A stretch of 58,348 bases of DNA from Bacteroidota bacterium (GCA_013288685.1 JABDBM010000017.1:1-58348); one strand, 5' to 3'; counted from the stretch's first letter, positions 17,816 through 27,174 are shown. A program made the numbers and translations. The notes: generated by a model from the letters alone, not told the origin.

Positions 17816-18337
17816 TTAATCATTCCCTCCAAAAAATAACGCCTTTAATTCAGTAGCATCATCCGGCTTCATTTTACCACCTAATATCAACCGTAACTGC
17901 CGGCGGCGCAAGGCGCCTTCGTACAATACCATATCCTCAATGGTTTCGGGTATCAGTTCCGGCACGGGTATGGTGCTGCCGTTTTGGTCAACCGCCACAA
18001 AGGTATAATAGGCCTCATTGCTTTTAAGCCGCGCGCCAGACGGTATATTTTCGGCCCAAACATCCAGCCGCACTTCAACCGACGTGGTAAAGGCCCGGGA
18101 TACTTTGGCTTCTATCGTAATAACATCACCCAACTTGATAGGATGTTTAAAAGAAACATTATCAACCGAAGCAGTTACTACTATGCGGTTACAATGCTTT
18201 TGCGCTGATATTGCCGCGGCAATATCCATCCAGTGCAATAAACGCCCGCCCATTAAATTATTCAGTGTGTTGGTATCATTGGGCAATACCAACTCATTCA
18301 TAATGGTATGCGATTCTTTGGGCGATTTTCCTTTCAT
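17816..18337 (-). CDS. Hotdog-fold acyl-CoA thioesterase (YciA/BFIT-like)
   Basis: The start is placed at ATG 18337, since further-upstream codons are translated repeat. The ~173-residue chain has the thioesterase signature LVLPNDTNTLNNLMGGRLLHW followed by DIAAAISAQKH, with the catalytic Asp/Asn at the start of the hot-dog helix, then VDNVSFKHPIKLGDVI and YYTFVAVD. It hydrolyses acyl-CoA; chain-length preference is unknown. Its promoter lies in a GACTTTCCG repeat. Confidence 0.9.
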   Translation of the reverse strand: MKGKSPKESHTIMNELVLPNDTNTLNNLMGGRLLHWMDIAAAISAQKHCNRIVVTASVDNVSFKHPIKLGDVITIEAKVSRAFTTSVEVRLDVWAENIPSGARLKSNEAYYTFVAVDQNGSTIPVPELIPETIEDMVLYEGALRRRQLRLILGGKMKPDDATELKALFFGGND

Positions 18338-18352
18338 GCAGTATGTTTTGCG

Positions 18353-18402
18353 CAAAGATAGCGTAAAGTCCGGAAAGTCAGTAAAGTCCGGAAAGTAGGG
18401 AA
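18353..18402 (-). promoter_or_regulatory. Repeat-borne promoter of the thioesterase gene
   Basis: The minus strand reads GACTTTCCGGACTTTACTG and onward through a second GACTTTCCGGACTTTA unit, then CGC and the -7 box TATCTTTG (18360 down to 18353), 16 bp before the ATG. It is the same repeat-plus-box arrangement as at 13361 and 34384. Confidence 0.65.
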
Positions 18403-18529
18403 AGAAAGAAGCACCGATGGACACGTAAGGAATTTTACGCGACGGAAGATCAATCACCCTCAAATTTTAGGAACTAAAACAACACTGTAATTTGCTACTT
18501 TAGCCGCTCAATTTATAACAGCTGTTTTT

Positions 18530-20782
18530 ATGAAATATCCATTTATGCGGAGCGGATTAATTGGTGTATTCGCTTTATTTTTTGTGTTGCCCAATAACCT
18601 CATCGCGCAAAGCAAACCACAGTATGATAACCTGCTCGACGCCCTGCGCTCCGGCGGCACGCTACGCGGAAACTCCGGGCCGCAAAGTGTAAACTGGACT
18701 AATGGCGGCAATAAATACTCCTACATTAATAACGACGAAATCCGGCAAATGGAACCGGCTACACTTACTGACCTATTGATATTTAACAGTAAAGGCTTTA
18801 CTTTTCCCGGAACCGAAAAGCCCTTTGATTACGAATCGTTTCAATGGAGCCGCGATTCAAAACACTTGGTTTTTAAATCGAATTTCAGGCCCATTTACCG
18901 TAACTCGGGCATAGCAGATTATTTTATCTACGATTTGGAGGGTAAACAACTAAAACAAGCTGCCAAAGACGCCCGCACGGCCGAATTATCGCCCGACGGC
19001 TCAAAAGTAGGCATGGAGCGTAACGGTAATATGTTTGTTTATGATTTCGCTACCGGAAAAGAACAACAATTAACCGACGATAAAACCAGCGACCTGGGCA
19101 TATTTAACGGCCATTACGATTGGGTTTACGAAGAGGAGTTTGGGCAAGCGCAGGCCTGGAACTGGTCGCCCGATAATAAATATATTGCTTATTGGCAGTT
19201 TGATGAACACACCGTACCCGATTTCCAAATGACCAATTACAAAGGCCTCCACGCCGATGAGGTGCATATCCCTATTCCACAAGTGGGCGATGCTAATCCA
19301 TCGGTAAAAATTGGAGTGATTGATATCACATCAGGAAAGAAAGTTTGGCTTACGCCCGATGAAACCGGCGATTTTTATATCCCCCGCATCTATTGGACCA
19401 GCAACCCCGATGTATTGGCCATGATGACACTTAACCGCGCTCAAAATCACATGAAGCTGTACTTTTTTAATGTGAAAACAGGTGAGCACCACGTAGTTTT
19501 AGAGGAGCAAAACACCACCTGGATAGCCATATTTAATTTTTATACCAATGTAAACGATATGGTTTACTTTCCCGAAAAATCAAAAGAGTTTTTCTGGGTG
19601 TCGGACCGTTCGGGCTACTATCACATCTATCGTTATAGTTATGATGGTAAGTTGATTAACCAGGTAACCAAAGGCGATTGGGATATGATAAAAGTAACCG
19701 GAATTGATTCGGAAGCTAAGCGGATATTTTACCTGTCGGCCGAAGACGGTGGGCTTGAGCAGCAATTTTACTCCATAAAGTTTGATGGCAGCGGTAAAAC
19801 AAAACAGTCAACCGTGGCGGGTTTTCATGATATCAACATGTCGCCCAATACCAAATATTATCTCGATTCGTATAGCAATGTGACCACACCGCTGCATGTT
19901 ACGTTGTGTAACGATAAAGGCAAAACCTTAAAAACGTTGGAAGATAACCAGCCGGTAAGCGATTTTGTGAAAAACCATGCTTATTCGGCGCCCGAGTTTT
20001 TTAAATTTAAAACTACCGATGGTGTTAGTTTGGATGGTTATCTGATTAAACCCTTTAATTTTGATCCCAATAAAAAATACCCGGTAGTGATGACGGTTTA
20101 TGGTGGTCCTGAATCGCACGATGTGTTTAACAATTTCTCGGCCGATATGTGGCAGCAATGGCTGGCCCAAAACGGTTATATCGTAGCCAATGTAAATAAT
20201 CGCGGCATAGCCAATTACGGCAGCGCCTTTATGAAAGTGGTGTACAAACAGCTGGGCAAATACGAAAGCCAGGATTTTGTAGAAACCGCCAATTACTTAG
20301 CCACCCTGCCCTTTGTTGACGCCAATAAAATGGCCATTATGGGCACCAGCTACGGCGGCTACAGCACCACCTACACCTTGCTAACCCATCCGGGCGTGTT
20401 TAAAGTGGGCATAGCCAACTCGCCCGTTACCGACTGGCGTTTGTATGACGACGTATACACCGAGCGTTACATGGCCCCGCTAAGCGATAATGAGCAAGGT
20501 TATTTAAAAAGCTCGGATATGCCTTATGCCAAAAACTTAAAAGATCACCTGTTGCTTATCCACTCCATGAGTGATGATAATGTGCACCCTGCCAATACCA
20601 TGCAATTGCTTACAGCTTTAACCGATGCAGGCAAAGACGTTGATTTACGCATTTACCCGCCCGGAGCACACGGAGCGGCTTATAACTGGCAAAGTTATTT
20701 GCTGATAGAGGGCGTAAGCTTTCAGTATCTGGAGCGCTATTTAAAGGGGAATAATGATTTGCCGAATTTGAATGGGCAGTAG
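18530..20782 (+). CDS. S9 family dipeptidyl-peptidase (DPP4-like)
   Basis: The 750-residue protein has a signal peptide (LIGVFALFFVLPNNLIAQ). An eight-bladed propeller-like DPPIV_N region (about 80-500) contains NGHYDWVYEEEFG, whose double Glu anchors the substrate N-terminus in DPP4. A C-terminal alpha/beta hydrolase has Ser607 in GTSYGGYSTTY, Asp in SMSDDNVHP and His in PPGAHG. It should release Xaa-Pro dipeptides in the periplasm. The size matches the family. Confidence 0.95.
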   Translation: MKYPFMRSGLIGVFALFFVLPNNLIAQSKPQYDNLLDALRSGGTLRGNSGPQSVNWTNGGNKYSYINNDEIRQMEPATLTDLLIFNSKGFTFPGTEKPFDYESFQWSRDSKHLVFKSNFRPIYRNSGIADYFIYDLEGKQLKQAAKDARTAELSPDGSKVGMERNGNMFVYDFATGKEQQLTDDKTSDLGIFNGHYDWVYEEEFGQAQAWNWSPDNKYIAYWQFDEHTVPDFQMTNYKGLHADEVHIPIPQVGDANPSVKIGVIDITSGKKVWLTPDETGDFYIPRIYWTSNPDVLAMMTLNRAQNHMKLYFFNVKTGEHHVVLEEQNTTWIAIFNFYTNVNDMVYFPEKSKEFFWVSDRSGYYHIYRYSYDGKLINQVTKGDWDMIKVTGIDSEAKRIFYLSAEDGGLEQQFYSIKFDGSGKTKQSTVAGFHDINMSPNTKYYLDSYSNVTTPLHVTLCNDKGKTLKTLEDNQPVSDFVKNHAYSAPEFFKFKTTDGVSLDGYLIKPFNFDPNKKYPVVMTVYGGPESHDVFNNFSADMWQQWLAQNGYIVANVNNRGIANYGSAFMKVVYKQLGKYESQDFVETANYLATLPFVDANKMAIMGTSYGGYSTTYTLLTHPGVFKVGIANSPVTDWRLYDDVYTERYMAPLSDNEQGYLKSSDMPYAKNLKDHLLLIHSMSDDNVHPANTMQLLTALTDAGKDVDLRIYPPGAHGAAYNWQSYLLIEGVSFQYLERYLKGNNDLPNLNGQ

Positions 20783-20796
20783 TGGGATTTCGGATT

Positions 20797-20945
20797 GTCT
20801 GAACCATGATTTTTCACACATTATTGTTTTTTAAACGGCGTTCAAGAGGGCTGCGCCGTTTGTAGGATTTGATGATTGAAGGATTTTGAGAAATTAACCG
20901 CCATATATCCTTAAATCTTTTAATCCTACGAATCATGGTTCAGAC
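20797..20945. repeat. Long copy of the CTGAACCATGATTTTT element
   Basis: The 149-bp element runs from GTCTGAACCATGATTTTTC to AATCATGGTTCAGAC, with an inner hairpin AAACGGCG..CGCCGTTT. The first half matches, in reverse orientation, the copy at 44756-44887. It follows the peptidase stop by 14 bp. Confidence 0.85.
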
Positions 20946-20953
20946 AATTAAAG

Positions 20954-21003
20954 TTGTCCGTCCGCTTTTTGATACTACACTCCACCGAACAGCGCGGACG
21001 GAT
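20954..21003. repeat. GTCCGTCCG palindrome, copy 1
   Basis: TTGTCCGTCCGC..GCGGACGGA is a ~50-bp imperfect hairpin with an AT-rich centre, 64 bp upstream of the Rpn-like gene. Other copies are at 22271, 28046, 28104, 29050, 29193 and 34209. Confidence 0.8.
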
Positions 21004-21067
21004 GTTTGGTTTTAGACTGCCAATTGTTAATTTGGGAAATCAATAAATCCGAAACCGAACACCCAAA

Positions 21068-21967
21068 ATGAAAAACGACGACATCCTTTGGAAAGCCATA
21101 CTGGAAGACTTTTTTGATGATTTCCTGCGCTTTTTTGTGCCTAACGCCGATGAATTGTTTGATTTTGGTGCCGGTTTCGAGTTTTTAGATAAAGAACTGG
21201 AGCAGCTATTTGAACCAAATGATGGAGATTTTGCACCTCGTTTTGTAGATAAGCTGATAAAAGTAACCACGCTACAGGGCGAAAAGCAATGCATATTTAT
21301 CCACATAGAAGTACAGGGCTATACCGATACTGACTTTGCACTGCGTATGTTTCAGTATTACACCCGGATTTGGGATAAGTATAGCAGGCCCATTACAGCT
21401 TTTGCCATATTTGTCGACAAAAACAAAAGTTTTCATCCCACTGAATACAAAACAACATACCTGGGTACCGAAGTTTATTATAAGTTTAATACTTATAAAA
21501 TTGTTGAACAGGATGATGCAATATTGGAAGCCAGCAGTAATCCGTTTGCAGCCGTAGTGCTTACAGCTAAATTGGCTATATTGCTAAATAAAGGAGGCGA
21601 CCAACGTTTGTTTGATAATGGCATTGATTTGGCAAAGCGTTTATTGACAAAAAAAATGCCAAAAGAGAAAATTCGCGATTTGATGCGCTTTTTGGTGCAT
21701 TATGTGCACTTTGAAAAACAAGAAGAATTTAATAAATTTGTTAAGGAAATAGAAATTTTAACCGAAAGGAGGACAACTATGGGTATTGAAGAGTTTTTAT
21801 TTGAAAGAGCAAAAAAAACAGGGCGGAAAGAAGGACGTGAACAGGAAAAGACTGCCTTAACCCGGAGCCTTTTATCGTCAACCGATTTTAGCATATCCAG
21901 AATTGCTGATTTAGTTGGTGTTAGCGAAGATTTTGTGTTGAAAGTTAAAAAAGAGTTAGGGCTATAA
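21068..21967 (+). CDS. Rpn/PD-(D/E)XK nuclease family transposase-like protein
   Basis: The 299-residue protein follows the Rpn (recombination-promoting nuclease, COG5464-like) pattern. It has an N-terminal helical start (WKAILEDFFDDFLRFFVP) and the nuclease core with Asp (VDKLIKV) and Glu-x-Gln (FIHIEVQGY). LRMFQYYTRIWDKY and a long helical C-terminal part (KKTGRKEGREQEK and a helix-turn-helix-like SISRIADLVGVSEDF) follow. Such proteins nick DNA and promote recombination in E. coli; they are often called transposases but not clearly shown to be mobile. It has GTCCGTCCG palindromes on both sides and a decayed 3' copy after it. Confidence 0.88.
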   Translation: MKNDDILWKAILEDFFDDFLRFFVPNADELFDFGAGFEFLDKELEQLFEPNDGDFAPRFVDKLIKVTTLQGEKQCIFIHIEVQGYTDTDFALRMFQYYTRIWDKYSRPITAFAIFVDKNKSFHPTEYKTTYLGTEVYYKFNTYKIVEQDDAILEASSNPFAAVVLTAKLAILLNKGGDQRLFDNGIDLAKRLLTKKMPKEKIRDLMRFLVHYVHFEKQEEFNKFVKEIEILTERRTTMGIEEFLFERAKKTGRKEGREQEKTALTRSLLSSTDFSISRIADLVGVSEDFVLKVKKELGL

Positions 21968-21978
21968 AATAATACCGT

Positions 21979-22208
21979 ATGGGTATCAACGGATTTTTAA
22001 CCGAAGGTTGCGCAAAACTGGCTTCAATGATCCAAGGTTAACCCAGGCCGAAAATAAGTTGTTCGAGAAGGTAAGAGATACATGTTGCTTCCTATTTATA
22101 ACTGACTTGAGTACTGCGGAGATAGCCGACAGGGCTGAAGTGGAGGCAGATTTTGTTTTGGCGATAAAAAAGGAACTTGTTAGACAACAATTTTTGTCAA
22201 CCCAATAG
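21979..22208 (+). pseudogene. Decayed second copy of the Rpn-like C-terminal region
   Basis: Starting ATGGGTATC, exactly 200 bp after the homologous ATGGGTATT inside the intact gene, this reads MGINGFLTEG. It then shifts frame to RKTGFNDPRLTQAENKLF, and on to TDLSTAEIADRAEVEADFV and LAIKKEL. That parallels TDFSISRIADLVGVSEDFVL and KVKKEL of the intact gene. The nuclease core is missing. It may be the remnant of a former tandem paralogue or a partial duplication. Confidence 0.75.
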
Positions 22209-22270
22209 CAACATTTGTCTGATTTCTGAATATTAATCCTAAAATCAAGCGAATCAAGGTTCAAAATAAT

Positions 22271-22318
22271 TTGTCCGTCCGCTTTTGAGTTGTTGCACCT
22301 GTGGGCAAATGCGGACAA
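22271..22318. repeat. GTCCGTCCG palindrome, copy 2
   Basis: TTGTCCGTCCGCTTTTGAG..GCGGACAA lies downstream of the Rpn remnant. With copy 1 it brackets the nuclease locus. A half CTGAACC element (AATCAAGGTTCAAAAT) lies just before it. Confidence 0.8.
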
Positions 22319-22410
22319 ATAGCTGAATGATTACAATCCAAAATCTGACAATCCCCAAAATCACCTCAAACAATTTTATCACCCTCCCCTTATTTTTCTA
22401 CAAAATCCGA

Positions 22411-22428
22411 TCCCGATAGCTATCGGGA
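22411..22428. repeat. Perfect palindrome TCCCGATAGCTATCGGGA
   Basis: An 18-bp perfect palindrome in the dnaE upstream spacer. The same spacer (22319-22557) otherwise holds AT-rich text with words such as AATCCAAAATCGAACATCC, and no gene. Confidence 0.7.
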
Positions 22429-22523
22429 CGAACCTCCCAAATCCCAAATCAAAACATTTTATCAACCCTTCCTCATTTTTTCAACATAATCCAAAATCGA
22501 ACATCCAAAATCCTAAATTGAGT

Positions 22524-22531
22524 TAACTTTG
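22524..22531 (+). promoter_or_regulatory. -7 box TAACTTTG before dnaE
   Basis: An exact TAnnTTTG match 26 bp before the dnaE ATG, directly after a CCAAAATCGAACATCC repeat segment (about 22488-22515). Confidence 0.55.
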
Positions 22532-22557
22532 ATGTTCACAAAGGAAACGAATAGACG

Positions 22558-25500
22558 ATGCCGGATTTCTCTCATTTACACGTACATACTCAATTTTCAT
22601 TGCTCGATGGGGCTGCTGATATCAGCAAGCTGTACAAAAAAGCGAAGGCCGATGGCATGAAAGCCCTGGCTATTACCGACCATGGTAATATGTTTGGCGT
22701 GTTTAAGTTTGTGGCCGAAGCCGGTAAACATGGCGTTAAACCCATTGTTGGCTGCGAGTTTTACGTGGTGGAGGACCGTCATAAAAAGCAATTTACCAAG
22801 GAGAAAAAAGATAAGCGCTATCACCAGCTGATGCTGGCTAAAAATCCTGAAGGGTATAAAAACCTCATTAAGCTATGCTCGTTAGGCTACATAGAAGGTC
22901 TGTACAGCAAATGGCCCCGTATTGATAAGGAACTGATTTTAAAATATCATAAGGGCATTATTGCCACTACCTGCTGCCTTGGTGCATCGGTACCTCAGGC
23001 CATTTTAAACGGCACTGAGGAAGAGGCCGAAACCGAATTTAAATGGTGGCTGGATTTATTTGGTGAAGACTATTACATAGAACTGCAACGGCATGATTTG
23101 CACGAGCAGCATACAGTAAATGCCGTTTTACTCAAATTCGCTAAAAAGTATAACGTAAAAGTTATCTGCTCTAACGATTCGCATTATGTCGATCAGCAGG
23201 ATAGTAACGCACACGATATTTTGCTGTGTGTAAACACCGGCGATATGCAAAGCACCCCCATCGCTACCGACGAAGAAGGTGGCAAGGGCTATCGTTTCGG
23301 CTTCCCTAACGACCAGTTTTACTTTAAAACACAGGATGAAATGGGCAAGCTGTTTAATGACCTGCCCGAGGCTTTAGATAACACCAACGAGATTGTAGAT
23401 AAAGTAGAGGTACTGAAACTTAAGCGCGACATACTGCTGCCTAACTACGTTATCCCACCCGAATTTCACGTTCATAAAACACCCGATGCGGATACCCTTA
23501 ACCAGTGGGAATATTTGAAGCACCTTACCTTTTTAGGGGCTAAGGAACGTTATATCGACATCAGCCCCGAAACGGAGGAACGTATCAACTTTGAGTTGTT
23601 TACTATCCGTACGATGGGCTTTGCGGGCTACTTTTTAATTGTGGCCGATTTCATTAAGGCAGGTCGCGATATGGGGGTATTTATTGGTCCCGGTCGTGGT
23701 TCGGCAGCAGGTTCGGTGGTAGCCTATTGTACGGGGATCACCAATATCGACCCGATGAAGTACAATTTGCTGTTCGAAAGGTTTCTGAACCCGGATCGTA
23801 AATCCATGCCCGATATTGATACGGATTTTGACGATGCAGGCAGGCAAAAGGTGATTGACTATGTGGTTGACAAATACGGCAAAAACCAGGTAGCGCAAAT
23901 CATCACCTACGGCTCCATGGCTGCCCGTACCAGTATTCAGGATGTTGGCCGGGTGCTGGATATGCCTTTATCTGATGTAATTGCTATAAAGAAATTAGTG
24001 CCCGATACCCTGGGCATTACCCTGCGCGAAGCCATTGAGCAGGTACCCGAGCTAAAGGAGATTTTAGCCGGTAACGATATTAAGGCCCAGGTACTGCGGG
24101 AAGCCGAAAAGCTGGAAGGCTCGGTACGTAATACCGGTGTACACGCTGCGGGTATTATCATTGCCCCGTACGACTTAACCGAGATTGTGCCCGTTGCCGT
24201 AGCCAAGGATAGCGACCTGCTGGTAACCCAATACGATGGCCGTGTAATTGAGGACGCAGGCGTTATCAAGATGGACTTTTTGGGGCTTAAAACGCTCACC
24301 ATCATTAAAGATGCGCTACGCTTAATCAAGCAAAACCATGGCGTAAGTATTGATATTGACTACATCCCGCTGGACGATAAGGAAACGTTTGAGCTTTACC
24401 AGCGTGGCGATACCAATGGTACGTTCCAGTTTGAAAGTGACGGGATGCAAATGTACCTGCGCGATTTGAAGCCAGATAAATTTGAGGATTTAATTGCCAT
24501 GAACGCCCTTTACCGTCCCGGCCCAATTGAGTATATCCCCAACTTTATTAGCCGTAAGCATGGCCGCGAACCGATAACCTTCGATTTGGATGACATGGAA
24601 GAATACCTGGGCGAAACCTATGGTATTACTGTATACCAGGAACAGGTGATGCTTTTATCGCAAAAACTGGCTGGCTTTAGTAAAGGCGATGCCGACGTTT
24701 TGCGTAAGGCGATGGGTAAAAAACAGATTGAGGTTTTGAATAAAATGGAGGCGCAGTTTATGGATGGGGCCGCTGCAAAGGGCCACCCTAAAGATAAGCT
24801 CACCAAAATATGGAACGACTGGAAGGCTTTTGCCCAGTACGCCTTTAACAAATCGCACTCTACCTGTTATGCTTTTGTGGCCTATCAAACGGCTTACCTA
24901 AAGGCACATTACCCGCCCGAGTACATGGCGGCGGTATTAAATAACCAAAACAACATGGAAAAGATTACCTTTTTTATGGAAGAATGCCGCCGTATGGGGG
25001 TAGAGGTTTTGGGGCCCGATATTAACGAAAGTGATATGAGCTTTGCCGTAAACAAACGCGGCCAGGTACGTTTTGGGCTTACCGGGGTAAAAGGCGTTGG
25101 CGATAAGGCGGTGGAAAGTATTATTGAAGAACGTAACGAACGCGGGCCATACCTTTCGGTTTATGATTTTGCCAGGCGAAGCAATACCAGGAGCGTAAAC
25201 CGGAAATCGTACGAAAACCTTGTTTATGGTGGTGCTTTTGATGAGTATGGCTATCACCGAGCCCAGTTTTTTGCCAAAACAGAAAATGGCGTATTAACAG
25301 GTGTGGAGCGCTTAACCAAATATGCCAACGATTACCAGAATATCCAAAGCAGTTCGCAATCATCATTGTTTGGCGGCTCAGTAGCGTCTTATATTCCGGA
25401 GCCTGCTATGCCCGAGACAGAACCCTGGGGATTGATTGAGAAGCTGAAATACGAAAAGGAAGTCATCGGCATCTACCTAACAGGCCACCCACTGGATAAT

Positions 25501-26142
25501 TATAAGGTAGAGTTGGAGCGCTTTTGCAATACCAATATCAGCGAGCTGAAGATTATGCAAAAAGCACGATCGGGCGAGGGAGGCGATGAAATTATGTCGG
25601 CCTTTAATAAGTTAAAATCAAGGGGCGAGATAGCTATCGGCGGGCTGGTATCAAGTGTGCAGCACCGGATGACTAAAAATGGCAAACCCTTTGGCTCATT
25701 TATTTTGGAGGATTATAACGAGTCGTACGACTTTGTGTTGTTTGGCGATGACTATGTAAAGTTCCGTAACCTGTTGGTAGCCGGTTTCTTTTTGCATCTG
25801 AAAGGTAACATCGAAGAAAAATTCAGACAAAAAGATAACTGGGATTTGAAGATATTAAGCATGAGCCTGCTATCAGAAATGCGCGACAGGTTAACCAAAT
25901 CGTTAACCGTAGTGTTGGATCTGCATAGTTTAAACACTCAGTTATTGAATAGCATGCAGGCCGCCATTGATACCAATAACCAAAAATACCCGGTAAAAAA
26001 CTGTACCCTAAAGTTTTTGGTAAAAGACAGGGAAGAGGGCTTTTTGGTTGAGCTGCCATCAAAGAAGTTTAAAGTAAACCCGAGTGACGATTTAATGGCC
26101 GAGATATTTAGCTTAACTAATGTGCAGCCGGTGTTGAATTAG
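22558..26142 (+). CDS. dnaE: DNA polymerase III subunit alpha
   Basis: The 1194-residue replicative polymerase has an N-terminal PHP domain (FSHLHVHTQFSLLDGAADI, DHGNMFG). The polymerase core contains GPGRGSAAGSVVAY and catalytic Asp419 and Asp421 in PDIDTDFDD. Further on are the fingers, with YRPGPIEYIPNF and KSHSTCYAF, then a helix-hairpin-helix region (LTGVKGVGDKAVESI) and a C-terminal OB-fold (IGGLVSSVQHRMTKNGKPF). Length and order match Bacteroidota DnaE1. It stands alone between repeat-rich spacers. Confidence 0.97.
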   Translation: MPDFSHLHVHTQFSLLDGAADISKLYKKAKADGMKALAITDHGNMFGVFKFVAEAGKHGVKPIVGCEFYVVEDRHKKQFTKEKKDKRYHQLMLAKNPEGYKNLIKLCSLGYIEGLYSKWPRIDKELILKYHKGIIATTCCLGASVPQAILNGTEEEAETEFKWWLDLFGEDYYIELQRHDLHEQHTVNAVLLKFAKKYNVKVICSNDSHYVDQQDSNAHDILLCVNTGDMQSTPIATDEEGGKGYRFGFPNDQFYFKTQDEMGKLFNDLPEALDNTNEIVDKVEVLKLKRDILLPNYVIPPEFHVHKTPDADTLNQWEYLKHLTFLGAKERYIDISPETEERINFELFTIRTMGFAGYFLIVADFIKAGRDMGVFIGPGRGSAAGSVVAYCTGITNIDPMKYNLLFERFLNPDRKSMPDIDTDFDDAGRQKVIDYVVDKYGKNQVAQIITYGSMAARTSIQDVGRVLDMPLSDVIAIKKLVPDTLGITLREAIEQVPELKEILAGNDIKAQVLREAEKLEGSVRNTGVHAAGIIIAPYDLTEIVPVAVAKDSDLLVTQYDGRVIEDAGVIKMDFLGLKTLTIIKDALRLIKQNHGVSIDIDYIPLDDKETFELYQRGDTNGTFQFESDGMQMYLRDLKPDKFEDLIAMNALYRPGPIEYIPNFISRKHGREPITFDLDDMEEYLGETYGITVYQEQVMLLSQKLAGFSKGDADVLRKAMGKKQIEVLNKMEAQFMDGAAAKGHPKDKLTKIWNDWKAFAQYAFNKSHSTCYAFVAYQTAYLKAHYPPEYMAAVLNNQNNMEKITFFMEECRRMGVEVLGPDINESDMSFAVNKRGQVRFGLTGVKGVGDKAVESIIEERNERGPYLSVYDFARRSNTRSVNRKSYENLVYGGAFDEYGYHRAQFFAKTENGVLTGVERLTKYANDYQNIQSSSQSSLFGGSVASYIPEPAMPETEPWGLIEKLKYEKEVIGIYLTGHPLDNYKVELERFCNTNISELKIMQKARSGEGGDEIMSAFNKLKSRGEIAIGGLVSSVQHRMTKNGKPFGSFILEDYNESYDFVLFGDDYVKFRNLLVAGFFLHLKGNIEEKFRQKDNWDLKILSMSLLSEMRDRLTKSLTVVLDLHSLNTQLLNSMQAAIDTNNQKYPVKNCTLKFLVKDREEGFLVELPSKKFKVNPSDDLMAEIFSLTNVQPVLN

Positions 26143-26171
26143 GGGGGCAATTGAATGTATTGGCCGCCATG

Positions 26172-26290
26172 GTAGGGGCTACCCTTGTGGTCGCCCTATA
26201 TAAGCGCCGCTCAAACAAATATTGGCATCAGACTACATTACCCTCAATGGGTTGCCCACCGTTAGGGCGACCACAAGGGATCGCCCCTAC
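26172..26290. repeat. Inverted repeat with GTAGGGGC..GTGGTCGCCC arms, copy 1
   Basis: GTAGGGGCTACCCTTGTGG and its complement CCACAAGGGATCGCCCCTAC bound a 119-bp element containing CAATGGGTTGCCC. A second copy is at 34081-34189. Confidence 0.8.
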
Positions 26291-26417
26291 AGTTTTCAAT
26301 ATTTTTGTTCATCCGCTCGGGATACCTTAGTCACGGAATTCAACGGACCTTTTAGACGTACAAATTATTAGGCTATTTTAAATTTATAAGCTAAATTTGT
26401 TTATCAACCTTCTTACC

Positions 26418-26663
26418 GTGAATATCGAAACCAAAAGAAATAAACTCTATGACTATATCCGCTTTGCGGACGATAAAAAAGTGAAGGAAATTTATACCTT
26501 AGTTAAAGATGATATTGGTGAAGAAATTGACCCTTGGCAAGAGGAGAGCTTTGTAAAAGAACTGGATCGCCGCTTAAAAGACATTGAAAGTGGAAAGACA
26601 AAGGGGGTTTCATGGGAGGAAGTAAAACTTAAAGCTCGTGGCAAATCAAATATTCAGAAATAA
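26418..26663 (+). CDS. Orphan antitoxin-like addiction module protein
   Basis: The start is taken as GTG 26418, giving 81 residues: NIETKRNKLYDYIRFADD, then WQEESFVKELDRRLKDIESG and KTKGVSWEEVK. The last block is the typical end of the 'putative addiction module component' antitoxins (PF09720-like), whose RelE/ParE-type toxin gene normally follows at once. Here the next gene is 100 bp away on the other strand and is a membrane protein, so the toxin is missing. Confidence 0.7.
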   Translation: MNIETKRNKLYDYIRFADDKKVKEIYTLVKDDIGEEIDPWQEESFVKELDRRLKDIESGKTKGVSWEEVKLKARGKSNIQK

Positions 26664-26763
26664 CGACAGGCAAAGTTCGCAATACACCTCAGTAACATTT
26701 TCTCGCTCGCGCTGGCAATAACAAAGTTTCTTTTGATTTGCAGTACTTGTTTTTTATCGCGAA

Positions 26764-27174
26764 TTATTCAACTTCCGGTTCGCTATCAAACTCCGGTTCA
26801 ATTAATTCGTTAGGCAACTCAGTAACCTGCTTGTAGGGTACAAAAAGAAGTATTAATGCAATAAGCTGTATCACGTCCTGTAGTACAAAGTACCAACGAT
26901 AAGGTAAATTGTGCTTAAATAGCATGAGCGTGGCAGAAATGTGCAAGGGTAAAACTATAAGAATTAGTACGAGTAACACCCATCTAATCCACGCATTGCC
27001 TTTTTGGATCAAGTGTGCTGCCCCAATTAATAGGAAGACGGTAATAAGAGTACCAATCATAAAAACAGATGAATTACGACCAGTAAATAAAAAATAGTAG
27101 ATAAGGCTTAATAATGCCGAAAGCCTGATAAGGTAAGAAGCTTTAATAGCGTTGGGGTGAATCAATTTTTCCAT
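26764..27174 (-). CDS. Four-helix membrane protein, unknown
   Basis: The 136-residue protein has four hydrophobic helices (about 13-30, 36-56, 64-85 and 94-112) and an acidic C-terminal tail ending LIEPEFDSEPEVE. It probably sits in the inner membrane. No family is recognised. Confidence 0.65.
   Translation of the reverse strand: MEKLIHPNAIKASYLIRLSALLSLIYYFLFTGRNSSVFMIGTLITVFLLIGAAHLIQKGNAWIRWVLLVLILIVLPLHISATLMLFKHNLPYRWYFVLQDVIQLIALILLFVPYKQVTELPNELIEPEFDSEPEVE

Noticed and set aside
21068..22208. Classical insertion sequence
   Set aside because: No matching terminal inverted repeats with target duplications flank the Rpn-like gene directly; the palindromes are themselves dispersed.
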